64,000 bases of DNA, taken from Strigops habroptila. Lineage: Eukaryota > Chordata > Aves > Psittaciformes > Psittacidae. Positions 48,980-61,949 of this stretch are shown one piece after another. Where the stretch lies: NCBI RefSeq assembly GCF_004027225.2, contig NC_046360.1, positions 4,204,001-4,268,000 of the forward strand, written 5' to 3'. The notes under the pieces are model-generated. The model was not told the origin of the DNA, did no database searches, and was given only the letters and a program-made list of their open reading frames with translations. Positions within the stretch are counted from its first letter, which is position 1, and each line of letters begins with the position of its first letter. Made by a program: the position numbers and the translations under genes.

Positions 48980-51900
48980 GTAGTATTTCTGTTAAAATGA
49001 TTTTTTCTTTGCGGAAGTTGGGTATTGAGTATAGATGTGACTCTCCCGTGTCTGCAGGCAGAGGATAAAGGATAAACCAAGCTTATTGTTAAAAGGCACA
49101 TAATAAAAGAGTTTTAAGAAAGAGTCTATTGGACTGTTTTGAATCAACAACACTGAACCGGGAACTTCAGAAACTTTCTACAGCAGCTTGTGCTGCTTTC
49201 TTTTTCTCTTCATCAAAACTAAAACTTAAAAAAGTAGCCACTAATGCAAACACTGAGGCAACTATTAACTGTCATTTTTGATTAAACCATATAGTGAGGA
49301 GCCTGTGGGAGACAGCTTGAAAGAGGATGTTGTTATTGCATTGCTTTATAGCAATACCAATTTTTAACCACAAAATATGTTCTCGAGGCGTCAAGTTCTG
49401 GGGAGAGCAAAGAAAGTGAAGATCCTGAATTACATAAAGCTGATGAAAATACATTTATGGGATGATCTTTCTCTGCTGGTGAGAGAGTAAATGCTAATTT
49501 ACTCTTGCTGTCTAAACGGAGCTGGAGTAACAGGCACACCTATGGTGAACGTTATGACCTTCGTGTAGAGCTGCTGTGCTCCCTTCCAGAGCTGGTAGCG
49601 TTTCGTGGATCAACAAAGTACTTCCCATTTACATAAAGACTTTTAAACTCCTCTCTTGAATGTATGATTCACTTTAGAGATGTGCAGTTGTCTAACAGAG
49701 CAATGGCTGTTGCAGTTAGTAATGTATTTTGAGATCTTTGAGATTGGAAGATGCTATCAAACTCTATGATGTCTGTTATTTTAATTTTATGTTCTGCTCT
49801 ATACAGTCCTGAAGCCTAATGTATCTTCTATTCTGCTAGAGGGAACTAGCTTCTTTTTAACATTTTACAGGCTTTTTCTGTTGTGCACTGGAATTCAAAT
49901 TAGGAATTATTCTGGTTTATTCAGGAAAGGAAATCTAATGTTAGGATGGAAACATAGGCAAGGTTCAGTGGTAATAAAATTGGGGGAACTGAGTTCATGG
50001 CACTTAGACACCTGCTGTAAGGTCCTTTGCATACAGGTAATAGCTGGGATTTTCAGTCTTGAGTCTTAATGAATACAAGCCCCTTTCATGTGATTTGGTG
50101 TTCCTTGTAAAGAGAAAAGTTTATCTTCAGTCTTTGTGCTTCATTCTCAGGGCACAGACTGGTTTAGTCAAACCTTGTCGCGGCTTTGCAAAGAAAAATA
50201 AGGGATGGTTCTTATTACAGGCATTGGTATTTGATTGCAGCTTTTAGGGATGACGGATACGTGCCTGACAGCGATGCATTGATGTATATTGATCTCAGGA
50301 AACTGATGAGGGACCCAGACTTGAGTGGTCCATGTACATGGAAGCAGCTGCAGTCTTATCTCACAGTTTAATTGATTATTGAAGGCTTTTCTGGCTTGCA
50401 AACCAGGGAAAGTTCTCATTAGATTTGGCCTTTAATGGCAGCACAGTTACCTGAGGGCAGAACTGCAGTGTTGGCTCCTGAATGTTTACTGGCTCCTCTC
50501 TTCCCTCCTTAATGCTGCTCAAGGTGACTGTGGAACCCACAGAAGGTTTTCCTAATGAAATGTGGGAACTGTGTAAATCCATCTTCTGCACACAGAAGGT
50601 TGGGCTTTTTTTTCCCTCTGTTCTTTTTATCTCCTCATAATTGTTCCCCCCAGGACTGGCTGCATCATATTAAAGAATCTTTTCTTGTTGTGCAGTTAGT
50701 TTCAAAATGGCATATTCTGGTGGTGCATCAATCTTGCTCTGTGAAGGCAGACAGCCATGGGCCAGGGAAGACCTTGGCAGAACTCCTGGAGGGGTTCTTT
50801 TTGCCCTTGTAGGCCCTGGTTCTTTAAAGCCTTGATGGTGAGGACATGTGCCATATGCCATGTCTGCCTCCCAGCCCATCTCTGTGTGTGTGCTTGGATG
50901 TTTACAAGTGCCTCTTCATCTCCCATCTTGCCTGGAAAGTGCTGATGCATTCACATGGGATGAAAGCAGCAGCATGGAAAAAACTAAGGTCCAATAAGGT
51001 ATTTCAGCATTTAAGTCCCATTAAGTTTGCTGCAGGGCTTCAGCAAACCTGGTTTAGTGAAGCCAAGCTTATAATACTTAACCAGAGTTGCACAGGAGGC
51101 AGCTGGCATCAAACTTGGATCTCCCAGCCCCAAAGCTGGTTCCTCGTTGTTGCATCATTGTCCTCCTGCAGCAGTGGGTGACTGCATTGCTGGAGGAGGA
51201 GCAGCCACCACTATTTTTGTTGCTCCTGCTGTTACTGCAGATTCCAGCATTGGCAGACGTGCCAGCAGGCTGTTCTGTGGGTGGCTTCAAGCCTCTGCGT
51301 GCCCTTGTGTGTCTCCTGTGCAAATTCCAACTGCAGCCCCTGCTCCTTGTGCAAGCGCAGCATGGTGGGTGCTGGGTGTGAGTTTGCTGGTCACTTGCTC
51401 CTTAGAAAAAGGTCTGTGCAGTTCCCTCATGTCAATATATATTGTACAAGCCTTTCTGGGCTTCTGGCTTGGCTAGGCTTAGCCAGAAATCCAGTGTGGA
51501 TGGACTGAACATAGAAGCAGCTGGATGAATTTAGCTGGATCAGATTTTCAAGGAGGGTGCCAGCAAGAGGCAGCTGCTTGAGTCAGGATATTAGACCTGT
51601 TCTCTACCATTTTGAATAGGTTTCATATGCCTGCAAGCTCTGGATGCTGTTTTGGTTTTGTTGAATATCTCTTACCTGTTGTAAAGCAATCTAGCCTTGT
51701 TTTAATAAATGCTACATAGCTCTGTACTGTAGCTCCACAGCAACATGAGAAAACTGGGAAAAAACATTCTTGGCTTTCGGCAAGCCTGCGGAGAGACCGA
51801 GTTGCTATGGGTTGGATTCTTGCATGCGCCACTGTGGAATTCAAATGCCAAGAAAGCTGGGGAAAAAATAACCATCGGGTATAACCAACCTTCTTATTCC

Positions 51901-54900
51901 TGTCTTCTTCAGCTGAGTTACTGCAGTCATAACTAGAAAAGATCTTTTCGACTCTCCTTCTGTCTCCCATTCAGTAAAGCAAAGCTGCTAATGTTGCTTT
52001 TGAAGAGTTTTTTACACTGTGGATGTTCTTCTGCGCTGATCTAATGTTAATCTCAACTGCCAGCCATGGGAAAGAATATTTATTTAATAAGCCACCCCCA
52101 TCCTGAAATCCCTTTGGACTTAAGGAAAAGATGTATAGAATAGAAATGAAATGTAGCAGAGGTAAACAGAAATTTAATAAGGTTCTATAGGAACTCCTGT
52201 ACAAACCGAAGGAGTTTAACAGAAAATGAGAGGTTATTTTTAATCATCCTCTGGAACTCCATAGCACGTTTTTAATTAAATTATGTAGGATGGGTAGGAA
52301 AAAAAAAAAAACAACCTAAGGAAAGATGAGTAATTTTCTATTAACCTTTATTCAACTTTTTCATAAAATGAATTAAGTTAATGACTCGTGTCTGTTTGTG
52401 TTGTCGTGGTGGAAGCTCGTATTTACAAAGTTTAAACTGTCTCCAGTATTTCCGGTCACCCTTCTCCTTCCATCCTGGTTTGGTTCTTCTGTGCTTGGGC
52501 ACTCACTAGGAAAATGAACCTATAGAAAACATGAGGCTATAGGGTACTAAGCCCTGGTGACCCTTTGATTTATTGTGGGACCATAGGGGTTTTAATTCTT
52601 TTTCCTGATTTGTGTGATTCTCCCTGGAAAGGGAATGCTCCTGAATTCCAGGTTCCTCCAGGCTGGTTTGAAATGGGTATCTAAAAGAACCACCTCGGCT
52701 CTGTCCATCAGCCAGTCCAAGTGGACCCATATGGACTCACAGTTCTTCTTTGTTTTTGGCCTCACTGGATTTGATTCAGCATGCTGCTGTCATAGCTATA
52801 CAATGAAGGAATTAAAGAAAACTTGAGGAAGTCGTCAACCTTTTGGACACTGTAATTTTTTGGTAGGACGCATCCAGGCCTGGTAATGATTTGCACTCAC
52901 ATGGGCCATTGGTCTCCTAAATGAAATTTCAGCCTATGCTTTGAAAAATGCTTGACGTTCCCTTTACGATGAGGGAAGCCAAGTCCATAGATACCCCCTT
53001 GAAAACAGCTTCAGTAATTAATCCCAGGAGGCTTGTCAATGTTGCTGGTGTCTCCATTAGTTACATGCAGAAATAAAGACAAATGGCTCTTGTTAATAGC
53101 CCCAGGAATGCATAAATCTTGCTTGTTTATGGAAGAAGGCAACACAAGGAGACATTATGTTACAAGGTTTTTTGTTCGATTTATGGTGTGTTGCCTGCCT
53201 CTACAGTCATGGACTTAACTCAGAAATGTGTGGATGGGTGCAGTGTCCTGCTTTGCCTGCACTACCCAGAGGTATGGGGGGGAAACGCATCTGCCATGGG
53301 ACAGGGAGGCTGACGGATGCAGCTGGGTTGTGGGAGGCGCTTTGTGCAGGTCCTCCCCATGGCAGAGGGTCTTGAGCCTCCCTCCTTGGCTTGAGTGGGA
53401 AGGGGTGCACATCCTTGCTGAGCGCTTCCCCTTTGCTGCAGGTCTCAGCTTGTTGCCCTGCAAAAGACCAGATTGTTTCCATAGAAAAGCTGTTTCTGTG
53501 GAAAGGCAGGTCATCCTCAGGGCTTCAACCTCCTGCTTTTCCCCTTCTTCATGGCCTGTGCTTTCCTGTATCCTCCCCCTACCAAGTGCATCTCATTTAA
53601 TCTCACACACGTGGTATCTCATGACGCTCTAAAAATGTTGGTTGGAAGAATCGTCTGGAGGTTTCCAGCCCAGGCTCCTGCTTGGAGCAGGACAGTTGCC
53701 CACATGAGGTCAGGACAGCAGTGAGCTGAACCCCAATCCCCCCATGATGGGGATTCCTCCTCTCCCCAGGGCCTGTTCCTGGGTTCCTTCTGAGAGAAGA
53801 CCTTGTTTTCCTGAGGGATTGCCTTCTGGGACCCCTCCATCTGATCTTTACTGCACTCAATTAAAACTGCTTCTGCTCCCCTCCCATCCTTGCTGACCTG
53901 TTATCACCTTCCCTCCTGCCTGCTGAGGCTCCCCCCATCCAACAAGGTGAACAGTACATCATTTCCTGAAAAGATTCTAGTTTTTCAGCTCTCACAGCTT
54001 TCTTTGCCCTTCCATTGCAGCCCTGCTCTGCTTTTATTGCTCATCTTATGAGAGCACTGGTCCCCTCACTGGGAACAGGGAGCTGCGTGATGAGGAGCTG
54101 ATGTGGGTGCTCCCGATGGCTCTGTGCATCCTCTGACCAGGAGGCTGGACTTTCCTCAAGGGGTGCAGATGGGTACTTTTGGAAATCAGTTTGGATAGCT
54201 GTCTTAGAAAATTTGGGCTTAATTTTTCTCTGTGACTGAGCAGTGCTTCACAGAGTCAGACCTGGAAATCAGTAATGTAACAAGAGGGGACTGTGGCTGC
54301 TCAAACCATCACTCATTCCTCAAACAGTGCAGGCAGGACTGAGGAATTTCCTCTTGCTTTTGAAGTAGGGGAACAACCATTCTGCGTAGCTTGTTTTAAC
54401 AGCTGATGTAATTAATTCTGCTCTTTTAGCTGGGGCTGCTATTTTTATCAGCCCTGGACTTGTGTACTGCTGTAGTAACAGCTCTGGGGCAGACCTCCTG
54501 TTCCTCCCAGTCCCGAGTGTGAGGTATGGCTCTAATTATATTTACAGTTAATTCACAGTTCACGGAGCGGAGCTTGGGGCCGGTTTCACAAGTGCTTCGC
54601 TTTGTTATCAAACTGCTAATAAATACAGGAGCCGTTGTGAGCGAGCACAGGCAGCAAAATCCTAACAAGAGTGGAACTCGTGTGTCATTAACTCCGTGCT
54701 ACAGCAGTTGTAAAGCACAACCCTGCAGAAAGAGCGCACGGGATATTGCAGCGCATCCATCTCAAAAATGATGTTTCACTGAACCATGATTTAATTGGTG
54801 TGTAGGCTTTCCTGCTCCCTTTCGGATGGTTAATGGGTACTGAGGGGTTTGGATGGAGGAGAGTAGGAGATATTCTTGTGGTTTAAGTTATTAGACTATG

Positions 54901-57900
54901 ATCAAGAGATCTGCCTTCTGTTCTGCGCAGCGGCTGGGCTTTGAGTGTCAGAGGGCGCTTCATCAGTGCGTGGCTCAATTCTCCAGTCATAAAGTAGAGA
55001 TAACGTTTGCAAAATGAGGCTGCCATCCTAGGTCTTGCCTGGCTGCAAGGCTTGCCAGGCTGCACCAAGCCTGAGGTGGGACTCCTCCAGCCGACAGCTC
55101 CAGTTCTCTTCTCTCTGCTGCCTGGGTCACCAGTGGACTTCTTGCTTTGCCATGCCAGGCAGGCTGCACACAGTAACTGGGGTGGGCAGCACAGCCGGAG
55201 GATGCCACCAGCCCTCCCACAAAGTTGTTTTGTTGGAGCATGTTAAGCCAGCTCCACTGTTGAGACTTTCCTGCCCAGGCAAGCCCTGGTGCTGTATGTG
55301 CCTCTGGATTTGTGTTAGTTCCACCGCTGAGTTGTCCCTGGTGTCCTGAGGGTTTCCTTGTGGTGGGACAGTGGCTCTAAGAAGGAATATCGTATAATCC
55401 TTCCCCTCCTTTCCTGTAGTTGCATCCATGCATGGTGACTCCCCAGTTAGAACCTGATTCTGTGCAACTGTTTTCAAAGCAAACTGTAGGAACAAGGAAT
55501 AATGGGAGAAGAGGGGTTTTGGGTGGTGGAAGGGTTCTGTGCAGATCTGTTTTACCCGTTGATTTGGCTTTTATTCCACCACCCCTGTCTCTGAGGACTG
55601 AGGTTTCTTCCTTCTTGTGTCCTCCAAAAGCTTTTGGTGCATTTCTCCATTAGTTTTTCTCCTCTCCAAGCCGGTTACAAGCTCAACAGTTGGAGATGGT
55701 AGGACCAGGGATGGGCCTTTGGGACAAGCAATGCCAGCCTTGCCCATCCATGCGAGCTTCCTCAGGGGGTGGTGCATGTTTTTGGAGTCCCTGCTGTCGA
55801 AGTTAGGGTTAACTGTGAAATTCTGTAGCAGACACCACAAGGGAGGTCGGGTCAGCAGACAGGTTCATTCTATCATGGAAATAGTTTCAGGCTGATTGAG
55901 AACCAGTGCAGCAGCGAGGAGGAGGAAGGGTATGGTACAGCCCAGTGTTCAGAAAAATTGGGAATCATTGATTTGTCTGTCTGGGATAGTGGAGGTATAA
56001 CGTGGCACCGTTATGCCTTGCTTGCCTGCCAAGGATAGGCTGTGTATCGATTGGAAGCTCATCTGTATTTTCAAATGTCTTAGTCAGGCTGTAGGTGTTG
56101 GAATAGTTTTTCAGTGAGGATGACAAAACGCCAAAGTTATTTTGTGGATTAAGCCCTCTCCCTCAACTAAAAATCCTCTCCTGCCTTGACACTCTTTGTG
56201 ATATGGATGTCAGTGTTTATATTGTAACTTTATTTTTAGACTACTGAGCCAGATCAAAAGGAGAAATTGACTTAGGCAGTGGGCAAAACGCTGCCCATGA
56301 AGACATACAGCGGAGCTTCGCAGGAGGTTAAAGCCCCTGTAGTAACTTGTTTTCCCCAAATCTACTCCTGGCTGATTAGTATGAGCACATAATTCAGACC
56401 AAATTACGCAAAAAGTGAGGAAGAGCCCCCTCTGTCCCTGCTTTTCTCCTTCTCAGCCGAGTTTCATCCTCCTGCACCTCCCATGGCTATTTGGCATTAC
56501 CTAGGAATCTGAAGGTGGTGTGTCCGTGAGCAGCAGGTCTGTGTGTCCCTCCTCACCTGCCCTGTGGTCATGGGCTGGTGTTCCCCACTGCGCAGAACTG
56601 AACACCAGGGGGTTTCCTGCATTTTTGGGTTGTGTCTCTCACTATCACACCAGCTCGCTTTGCTTGATAAAATACCAGGACCTAGTGGCAGGGAGGCACA
56701 AAAGGCTGAATTCACCTTATACAGAATTGGTGCTCTGGGTTTGTCTCTCTGTGCTGGTTGCCAGCCATAGGTTCCCTACCAAGTTTTATCCAGTTAGTAT
56801 CTATTGTATTTATTCAGTGTTTGGATTCAAGGCAGGGTCTGAATGCCATTGCCCTGTACGTGCTGACAGAGAAAGGGCGAATGCCTCACGTGCACTAATG
56901 TCCCGTTTCTGACAGCACTGGCCAGAGCATTTGTCCACCTGCGAGTTATTGCAGGAGAGGAGAGGGCAGAGCTGGAGCAGCTGCTGTTGGAATGTTCTGT
57001 CTGCAGACAGCTGGTGGGGCTGGTCAACATGTGTTATCTCCCCATGGACCAGCCCTAAGCAGCTCTCATGTGGGAATGAGTGACCTTTTTTTCCTCTTTT
57101 CTTTCTTTTTCCTTTTTTCTTTTCCTTTCTCACTTGAGTCTGCTCTAGAAGCAGATCTTTGTAAGTCACCGAAAGGATGGGGCTGGTATCAAGCTGTACC
57201 TGCTGCATCAGTAATTATAATTAGCTGTTACAGCAGGAATGATATTGGGAAGGCAAATGCTGAGCCATTGAGTCCTTGCTATTATTTAAACTCCTTAGGT
57301 GCTTATGTTGCTCTTGAGAGTCAGAGTTCAGCTCTTAAATCACTTTGAATCCTTTCGGACAAAACAGTTATTAGAGCTGGGGGCTTTTTTTTTTTACAAG
57401 ACGTCGTATGTGTGAGATTTCCCTGTGATGCACAGAGGTAATTGTAGAGTTGTAGCCTATATGTTTTAATGGAAGAGATGTGGCAATGATTAATAACTTG
57501 GTCAGCTCACGCTGGCCCTTCCACCTCTAGGGCTGCAGAAGATGGAAAATGCTGTGCAGAGAAACACATTTCCTCTTGGGATGCTGGGCTGGAAGTGCCT
57601 GGTGAGGCTGAACAGAATACCGTGTAAATGGTATAATAATGCTGCTTAACTGAGGGTTTTATGTAAGTGCAAATAAAACTGTTGGAGCTGCATAAGATCC
57701 TTTGTAAAACCTGAGACTGTGAGTTCTGCCCTGGCTTCACAGGTTTAAGCGCACAGTGGAGTTCTTTAATAAGCCGAAGTCCCTGATTGTGAAGCGCTAG
57801 GACTGTTCTCATGTCGTGAGGGCAGAGCTACAAGTTGTTATAGGATGTGTACAATGACAGTGACAAAGTGTTATGAGCACTGGAGTTGCTTGAGACCACG

Positions 57901-58639
57901 TGCCCCTCAGCAAGGATTTCATTTAGCACCCTCTGGTCTAAAAAGCCACTGGACCCAGACGTGCCCCTGTGCAAATTCATGGCGGTATTGTTGCGGAGGA
58001 GAGTTTTGCATCAGGATTTCTGAGAACGTGGGTAATATCGGGGATTACAGCCTCTATCAGTGGGCAGCAATTAAGGGGTGTCAAGATCATTAATACATAA
58101 TTAATCTTAATCTTTCTACTGCTGTATATACTTAACAAACCAATATGGAAGCACGGATCCGTGCGCTCAGTTTGACACTTCTAATAATAGAGGCCAGCAA
58201 TAAACTTGTTCACTGACTACTTTGGTTTTCCCTTTTAAGTTCTGAGCTCAAACAATTAAAAATGGCCTTAAAATGTATTCCCATTAGAAATCACACTGAG
58301 ACTGATGAGACTACAAAAGGAAATGCAGGGCTGGCTTTGAAGGCTCTGGCCTGCAATAGCTGTTTGCCTCTGAGTTGCTGATTGAAGTGCAAGATATACA
58401 TTTGAAATGAAATAACAGAACTTTGAATTTTAGTTCTGAGCAGTCCTGAGTTAGCAAATCACCAGGAAACTGGCTAAAAAGAAGTGATTTCTTAGCAAAT
58501 GAATTGTTAATTATTGAGCTCCTGCGAATTCCTGTAATTTTAAAATCATGTTGGCAAGGGATCAAAAGAACATGTGGTGCCACAGTGTTAAGAGTATTTT
58601 TATTTATATCTGATTCACAATTGTCTCCATGGCAATGTG

Positions 58640-58900
58640 AGAGATGAAGGCAGAGGAAAGAAATGAGTTATCACATTATTAAATGACCCAGTGGAAAAAA
58701 ATTAAGACATGTTAAGGATTAATTTTACATTATAGAGCTGCCTAGCAAGCCATTATCATTACAGTTAAGGATTTGTTAGCATTTCTATTATAAATGTGGT
58801 TTTGAAGTGTTTATTACTGTTTTAATTTGCATCAGGCTGCAACTTTGCATACAGGTTCTCTGAAAAATGAACTGTAATTTTAAAATGCACCGACTAGACC
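58640..58900. promoter_or_regulatory. candidate conserved noncoding element with paired GGATTA/GTTAAGGATT motifs
   Basis: GTTAAGGATT occurs at 58711-58720 and again at 58764-58773. The first copy reads on into GGATTAA, a bicoid/OTX-type core. The surrounding sequence is AT-rich and free of repeats. The call is by composition and motif repetition only. Confidence 0.3.
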
Positions 58901-59879
58901 CGTTTATTAATTTTAGAACATTTCACTGCTCCATGTCTTGTAGAGAGTGAGATTTCTCCACTCCAATAACTAAATAATGGCTTTTTCCCTTCATAAAAAG
59001 AAACCCCAGCCCCCTCCGTTGGAGAAGCAGCCTCGACTAGTATTTTTAGTGGAATTTGGTATGAAACTGTATATGGCTTTTGTAGAGGTGAATACAGCCC
59101 AGCTCTTGGCAAATTGAGCTGTTTCTGCTCTGCTTTTGTCAGAAGTATTGTCAGTAAATGAATGAGTAAAATGGAACAAATCACTGGCAAAAGTGAACAT
59201 CTCTTAGAGGACAGAGGTTTTGTTTGTTTTGTGGGGGTTGCTTCCCCCCAAGCAGAAGGGGGGAGATGCTTTTCATTGCAGCACACGGTTTATGCAACCC
59301 CCCCTGCTCTCAGTGGATTATTGTATAATGCAGGATAGCATTTTCAAGCTTGGCTAGCTGTGATTAGAAACCTAAATGGGGAAAAAAGCACCAATTTTTG
59401 TTCTAAAGCAAAAGTATATTTGTGTCTTTCACTGACAAGGGTGCTGAGCAGGAAAGGTGCTTTCTCAGCAAGGGCACTGTGAGTGAGAAGCCCCACGTAT
59501 GCCTCCAACACAGGGGAGATCATCCCATCAACTGCAATTTTGGGTATTTTCAGGGTCTTGGGAGCTTCAGATGCCCCAGAGACTTGGCTGCAGCATCCCA
59601 GTGCTGCAGGAGAGTGCTTTGAGTGTGCATGCCAGGTAGAAGTTGCCTGGAGGAAAGGTTAACAGCAGAGATGGTGCTAGTGTTAAAACACAGGGGAAAG
59701 AGGAGTCTGGGCTTTATGGACCAGCCCATTTATCTTCGATTCCCAGAAAATCTGTGAGGCTCTGCAGGACTGGCTCCGGTCCATCCTGATCAATATTTTC
59801 ATTCTCAATTTGGGTAATGGAATGGAGAATACGTTTGTTACAATGACAGGTATATAAGTCAGGAGGAGGGACTGCAGAT

Positions 59880-60215
59880 TCTTGGGGAGGAAGAACCACA
59901 GCGCCTTCTTAAAATAATCTGGACAGATTGAAATGGTGATCTGGAAAAAAGGATAAAAGGGACAAGTGATAGCTTGGGGCAGGAATTGCTGCAGATGGCA
60001 AATAGCAGGCTAGGCAACGCTTCAGGAAAAGAGTCTGGGGTTACAGTAGGCTATCAGCAGGACAAAAATCAGCATGTCATGTAATGATAAAAAGGCACTC
60101 TGCAGGGCTGTGTGCAGGGAAGACACATGGAGTGATGCTGCTGCTCCAGCAGCCCAGGGGAGGGCTCAGCAAGATGCGAGGTACAGCATGACCACTGATG
60201 ACCTGGCTGGGAGGG
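59880..60215 (+). mobile_element. ancient CR1/L3-type LINE remnant (3' part of ORF2)
   Basis: The segment matches the order of blocks in the 3' coding part of CR1/L3 elements. In sequence these are a CTGGACAGATTGAAATGG block, GGAAAAAAGGATAAAAGGG with ACAAGTG, a GGCTAGGCA block, CAGGAAAAGAGTCTGGGG, a poorly kept GTAGGCTATCAGC segment, TAATGATAAAAAGGCA, and GGAAGACACATGGAGTGAT. Many substitutions and small indels show it is old. The + orientation matches the host gene. The boundaries are soft; similarity may begin at about 59800. Confidence 0.65.
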
Positions 60216-61249
60216 AGAGAAAGCCTTCTAGTAGTATTTGGTATCCCAGAGGAATTCAGGTAGGCTGAATGGCTTGGTGTGAGAAGACACTGGGAGGAGT
60301 GTTGCTCCCCATGAGAGATGCCCTGTATGATCTGGGAATGGATGAGCACCGAACCTTGCTTTGTGTTTCCTCCAGAAGCCATGGTGACCAGCAGGAGTGT
60401 TTGTGCAGAAGAAAGGATCAGCAATACACAGTTTTTCTGCAGCTCACCCATTTTCTTGCAGGTGTCTCTTTTCTGAGCACTGACCTACCTTGACTCTTCT
60501 TAGCTTCCAATTTTAATTTTAGAAGAAGTTATCAACAGGGTAACAGCACTGAGCAGGACAGAGCTAGCTGAATTCCCCCTATAAAATGCTACTTTACTTG
60601 ATTAAGTCCAGTGACATTTTTGCATTCAGCTAGCTAGCTCTCTGCAGGTGATAGAATAACTAATCAGAGTAAAAATATCAAATGAAATGAAATATAGGCT
60701 GTAAACACCATTCTAATTAGTAGCTTTATGGGACTCTGTCAGTGAGTGATCATGGAGCAGATTTCTTGCTTTCCATCTTGAAAATATTTGGAGTATTAGT
60801 CATGGCTGAATGCCTGCTTGCATCTTCCTGGCTGGGATTTAGGATATTCTCATCCTGGTTCTCTGTGCAGGCCCTGTCTATTATGAAGTATTAAAAGCTG
60901 TCCTTGGCCTCACACTGACCTCTGGTTTTGACTTTCTGTCAGTCAAATGAACTTGAAGAAGGTGGCCTGGGTTTAGTGCTATTGCCCCTCTGAGTGATGG
61001 AATGGTTTGCTCTTTTAACTGAGGAGTCTTCTGCTGGTTTTGGTTGAGGTTGGGCTGGACGTGCAGGTGAACAGAGGAAAGCACAGCATTTGCAAGTGCT
61101 GCAGATGTGTTATGGGGCTGGGATGAGCATGGAGATTGCTCTCCCTGGGTGCTTAGTGCTGTCAGTGGGATTCCTGATGCAAACAGAGCAGCTTTTCTGT
61201 GCATACTCCACTATAATGTATTGATGAGACATTGACATCCTCTTGGACA
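60216..61249 (+). other. TMEM132B: intron sequence between two CR1-type elements
   Basis: This is mostly unique sequence with an AT-rich stretch at 60500-60720. It contains overlapping direct AGCTAGCT words near 60630. Minus-strand ORFs here (such as 60077-60451 and 60881-61204) look like chance. Nothing else was recognised. Confidence 0.55.
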
Positions 61250-61535
61250 AGGCTCCAGGGGGATATTAGAGCAGCTTTTCAGTACCTAAAGGGGCTGACA
61301 ACAAAGCTGGAGAGTGACTTTTTATATAGGCAGGTAGTGACAGGACAAAAGGAATGGCTTTAAGCTGCCAGAGGGGAGACTGAGATGAGCTCTTAGGCAG
61401 AAGCTCTTCCCTGTGAGGATGCTGAGGCGCTGGCACAGGGTGCCCAGAGAAGCTGTGGCTGCCCCATCCCTGGCAGTGTTCAAGGCCAGGTTGGACACAG
61501 GGGCTTGGAGCAACCTGCTCTAGTGGAAGGTGCCG
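61250..61535 (+). mobile_element. CR1 LINE, truncated at both ends
   Basis: About 285 bp matches the CR1 3' region in order. The blocks are a GGGGGATATTAGAGCAGC block, CAGTACCTAAAGGGGCTGAC, AAAGCTGGAGAGTGACTTTT, AGTGACAGGACAAAAGG, GGGTGCCCAGAGAAGCTGTG, CCCATCCCTGGCAGTGTTCA and AGGCCAGGTTGGACACAGGG, then GGAGCAACCTG and AGTGGAAGGTG. It stops before the usual ATTCTATGAT tail and is replaced by the CpG-rich patch starting at about 61.54 kb. The element cannot code. Confidence 0.93.
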
Positions 61536-61830
61536 TTTCTCGCACTTTTCCCCTCACTGCGGGCAGGTTTTGCCCTTATTTGGATGTGTTTCCCTCAGGC
61601 GTTACCAGCCCCGCCCTGTGGTGGAACCGGCTGGAACCGGCCGTATCCGGGTGGGGCAGCTCTGCCCGCTCCTCACAGCGGCGCCGGCAGCGCCTCAGGC
61701 GGCGGGGGACTGGCCCCCGTTCCCGTTTTAACGGGCTGTATTTCGGGCACCGTTGTTTCCTCCTGTGTGTCTTTGGAGCCGGATCAGCCCCGCTCTGTGC
61801 CTGGAGCCAGCAGCCTTCGTCTTGGAGGTT
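61536..61830. promoter_or_regulatory. small CpG-rich patch next to a CR1 element
   Basis: Between 61597 and 61761 I count about 18 CpG in about 165 bp, well above the surrounding intron. It includes a 10-bp tandem (GGAACCGGCT, GGAACCGGCC) and the palindrome CCCGTTTTAACGGG at 61722-61735. It could be a minor or alternative promoter, a GC-rich insertion, or a tail of unknown repeat. No splice donor of good quality was found nearby. Confidence 0.4.
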
Positions 61831-61928
61831 CATCAAGGGTGATTTTCGGTAATTTGCTTTCCAGCCTGTTAAAAAACAAACAGCGTTTCTTGACTGCAAA
61901 ATTACTGCCTGTTATGTAAGGAACTACC

Positions 61929-61949
61929 TTTTTTTTTTTTTTTTTTTTT
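61929..61949 (+). repeat. T21 homopolymer
   Basis: Twenty-one consecutive T, followed at 61985-62002 by a short TA repeat. No poly(A) retroposon body is recognisable on the minus strand beside it. Confidence 0.8.

Larger units (their letters stand above)
38531..59879 (+). other. TMEM132B: first intron of the putative TMEM132B gene, part 2
   Basis: No coding exon is supported. Named contents are a GAG/GGA triplet run at 39923-39940, a TA/CA hairpin at 41729-41775, an AT-rich constrained-looking block at 42235-42420, an 11-bp triple repeat at 44108-44140, a G11 run at 44600-44610, poly(A) runs at 48965-48979 and 52299-52311, and AT-rich blocks near 49080-49480, 52000-52440 and 58080-58900. The remainder is unique sequence with nothing I can identify. 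Confidence 0.55.

Noticed and set aside
61505..61919. 115- and 129-codon ORFs over the CpG-rich patch at 61.6 kb
   Set aside because: They start in or near CR1 sequence and run through GC-rich DNA with few stops. No conserved domain and no good splice donor.
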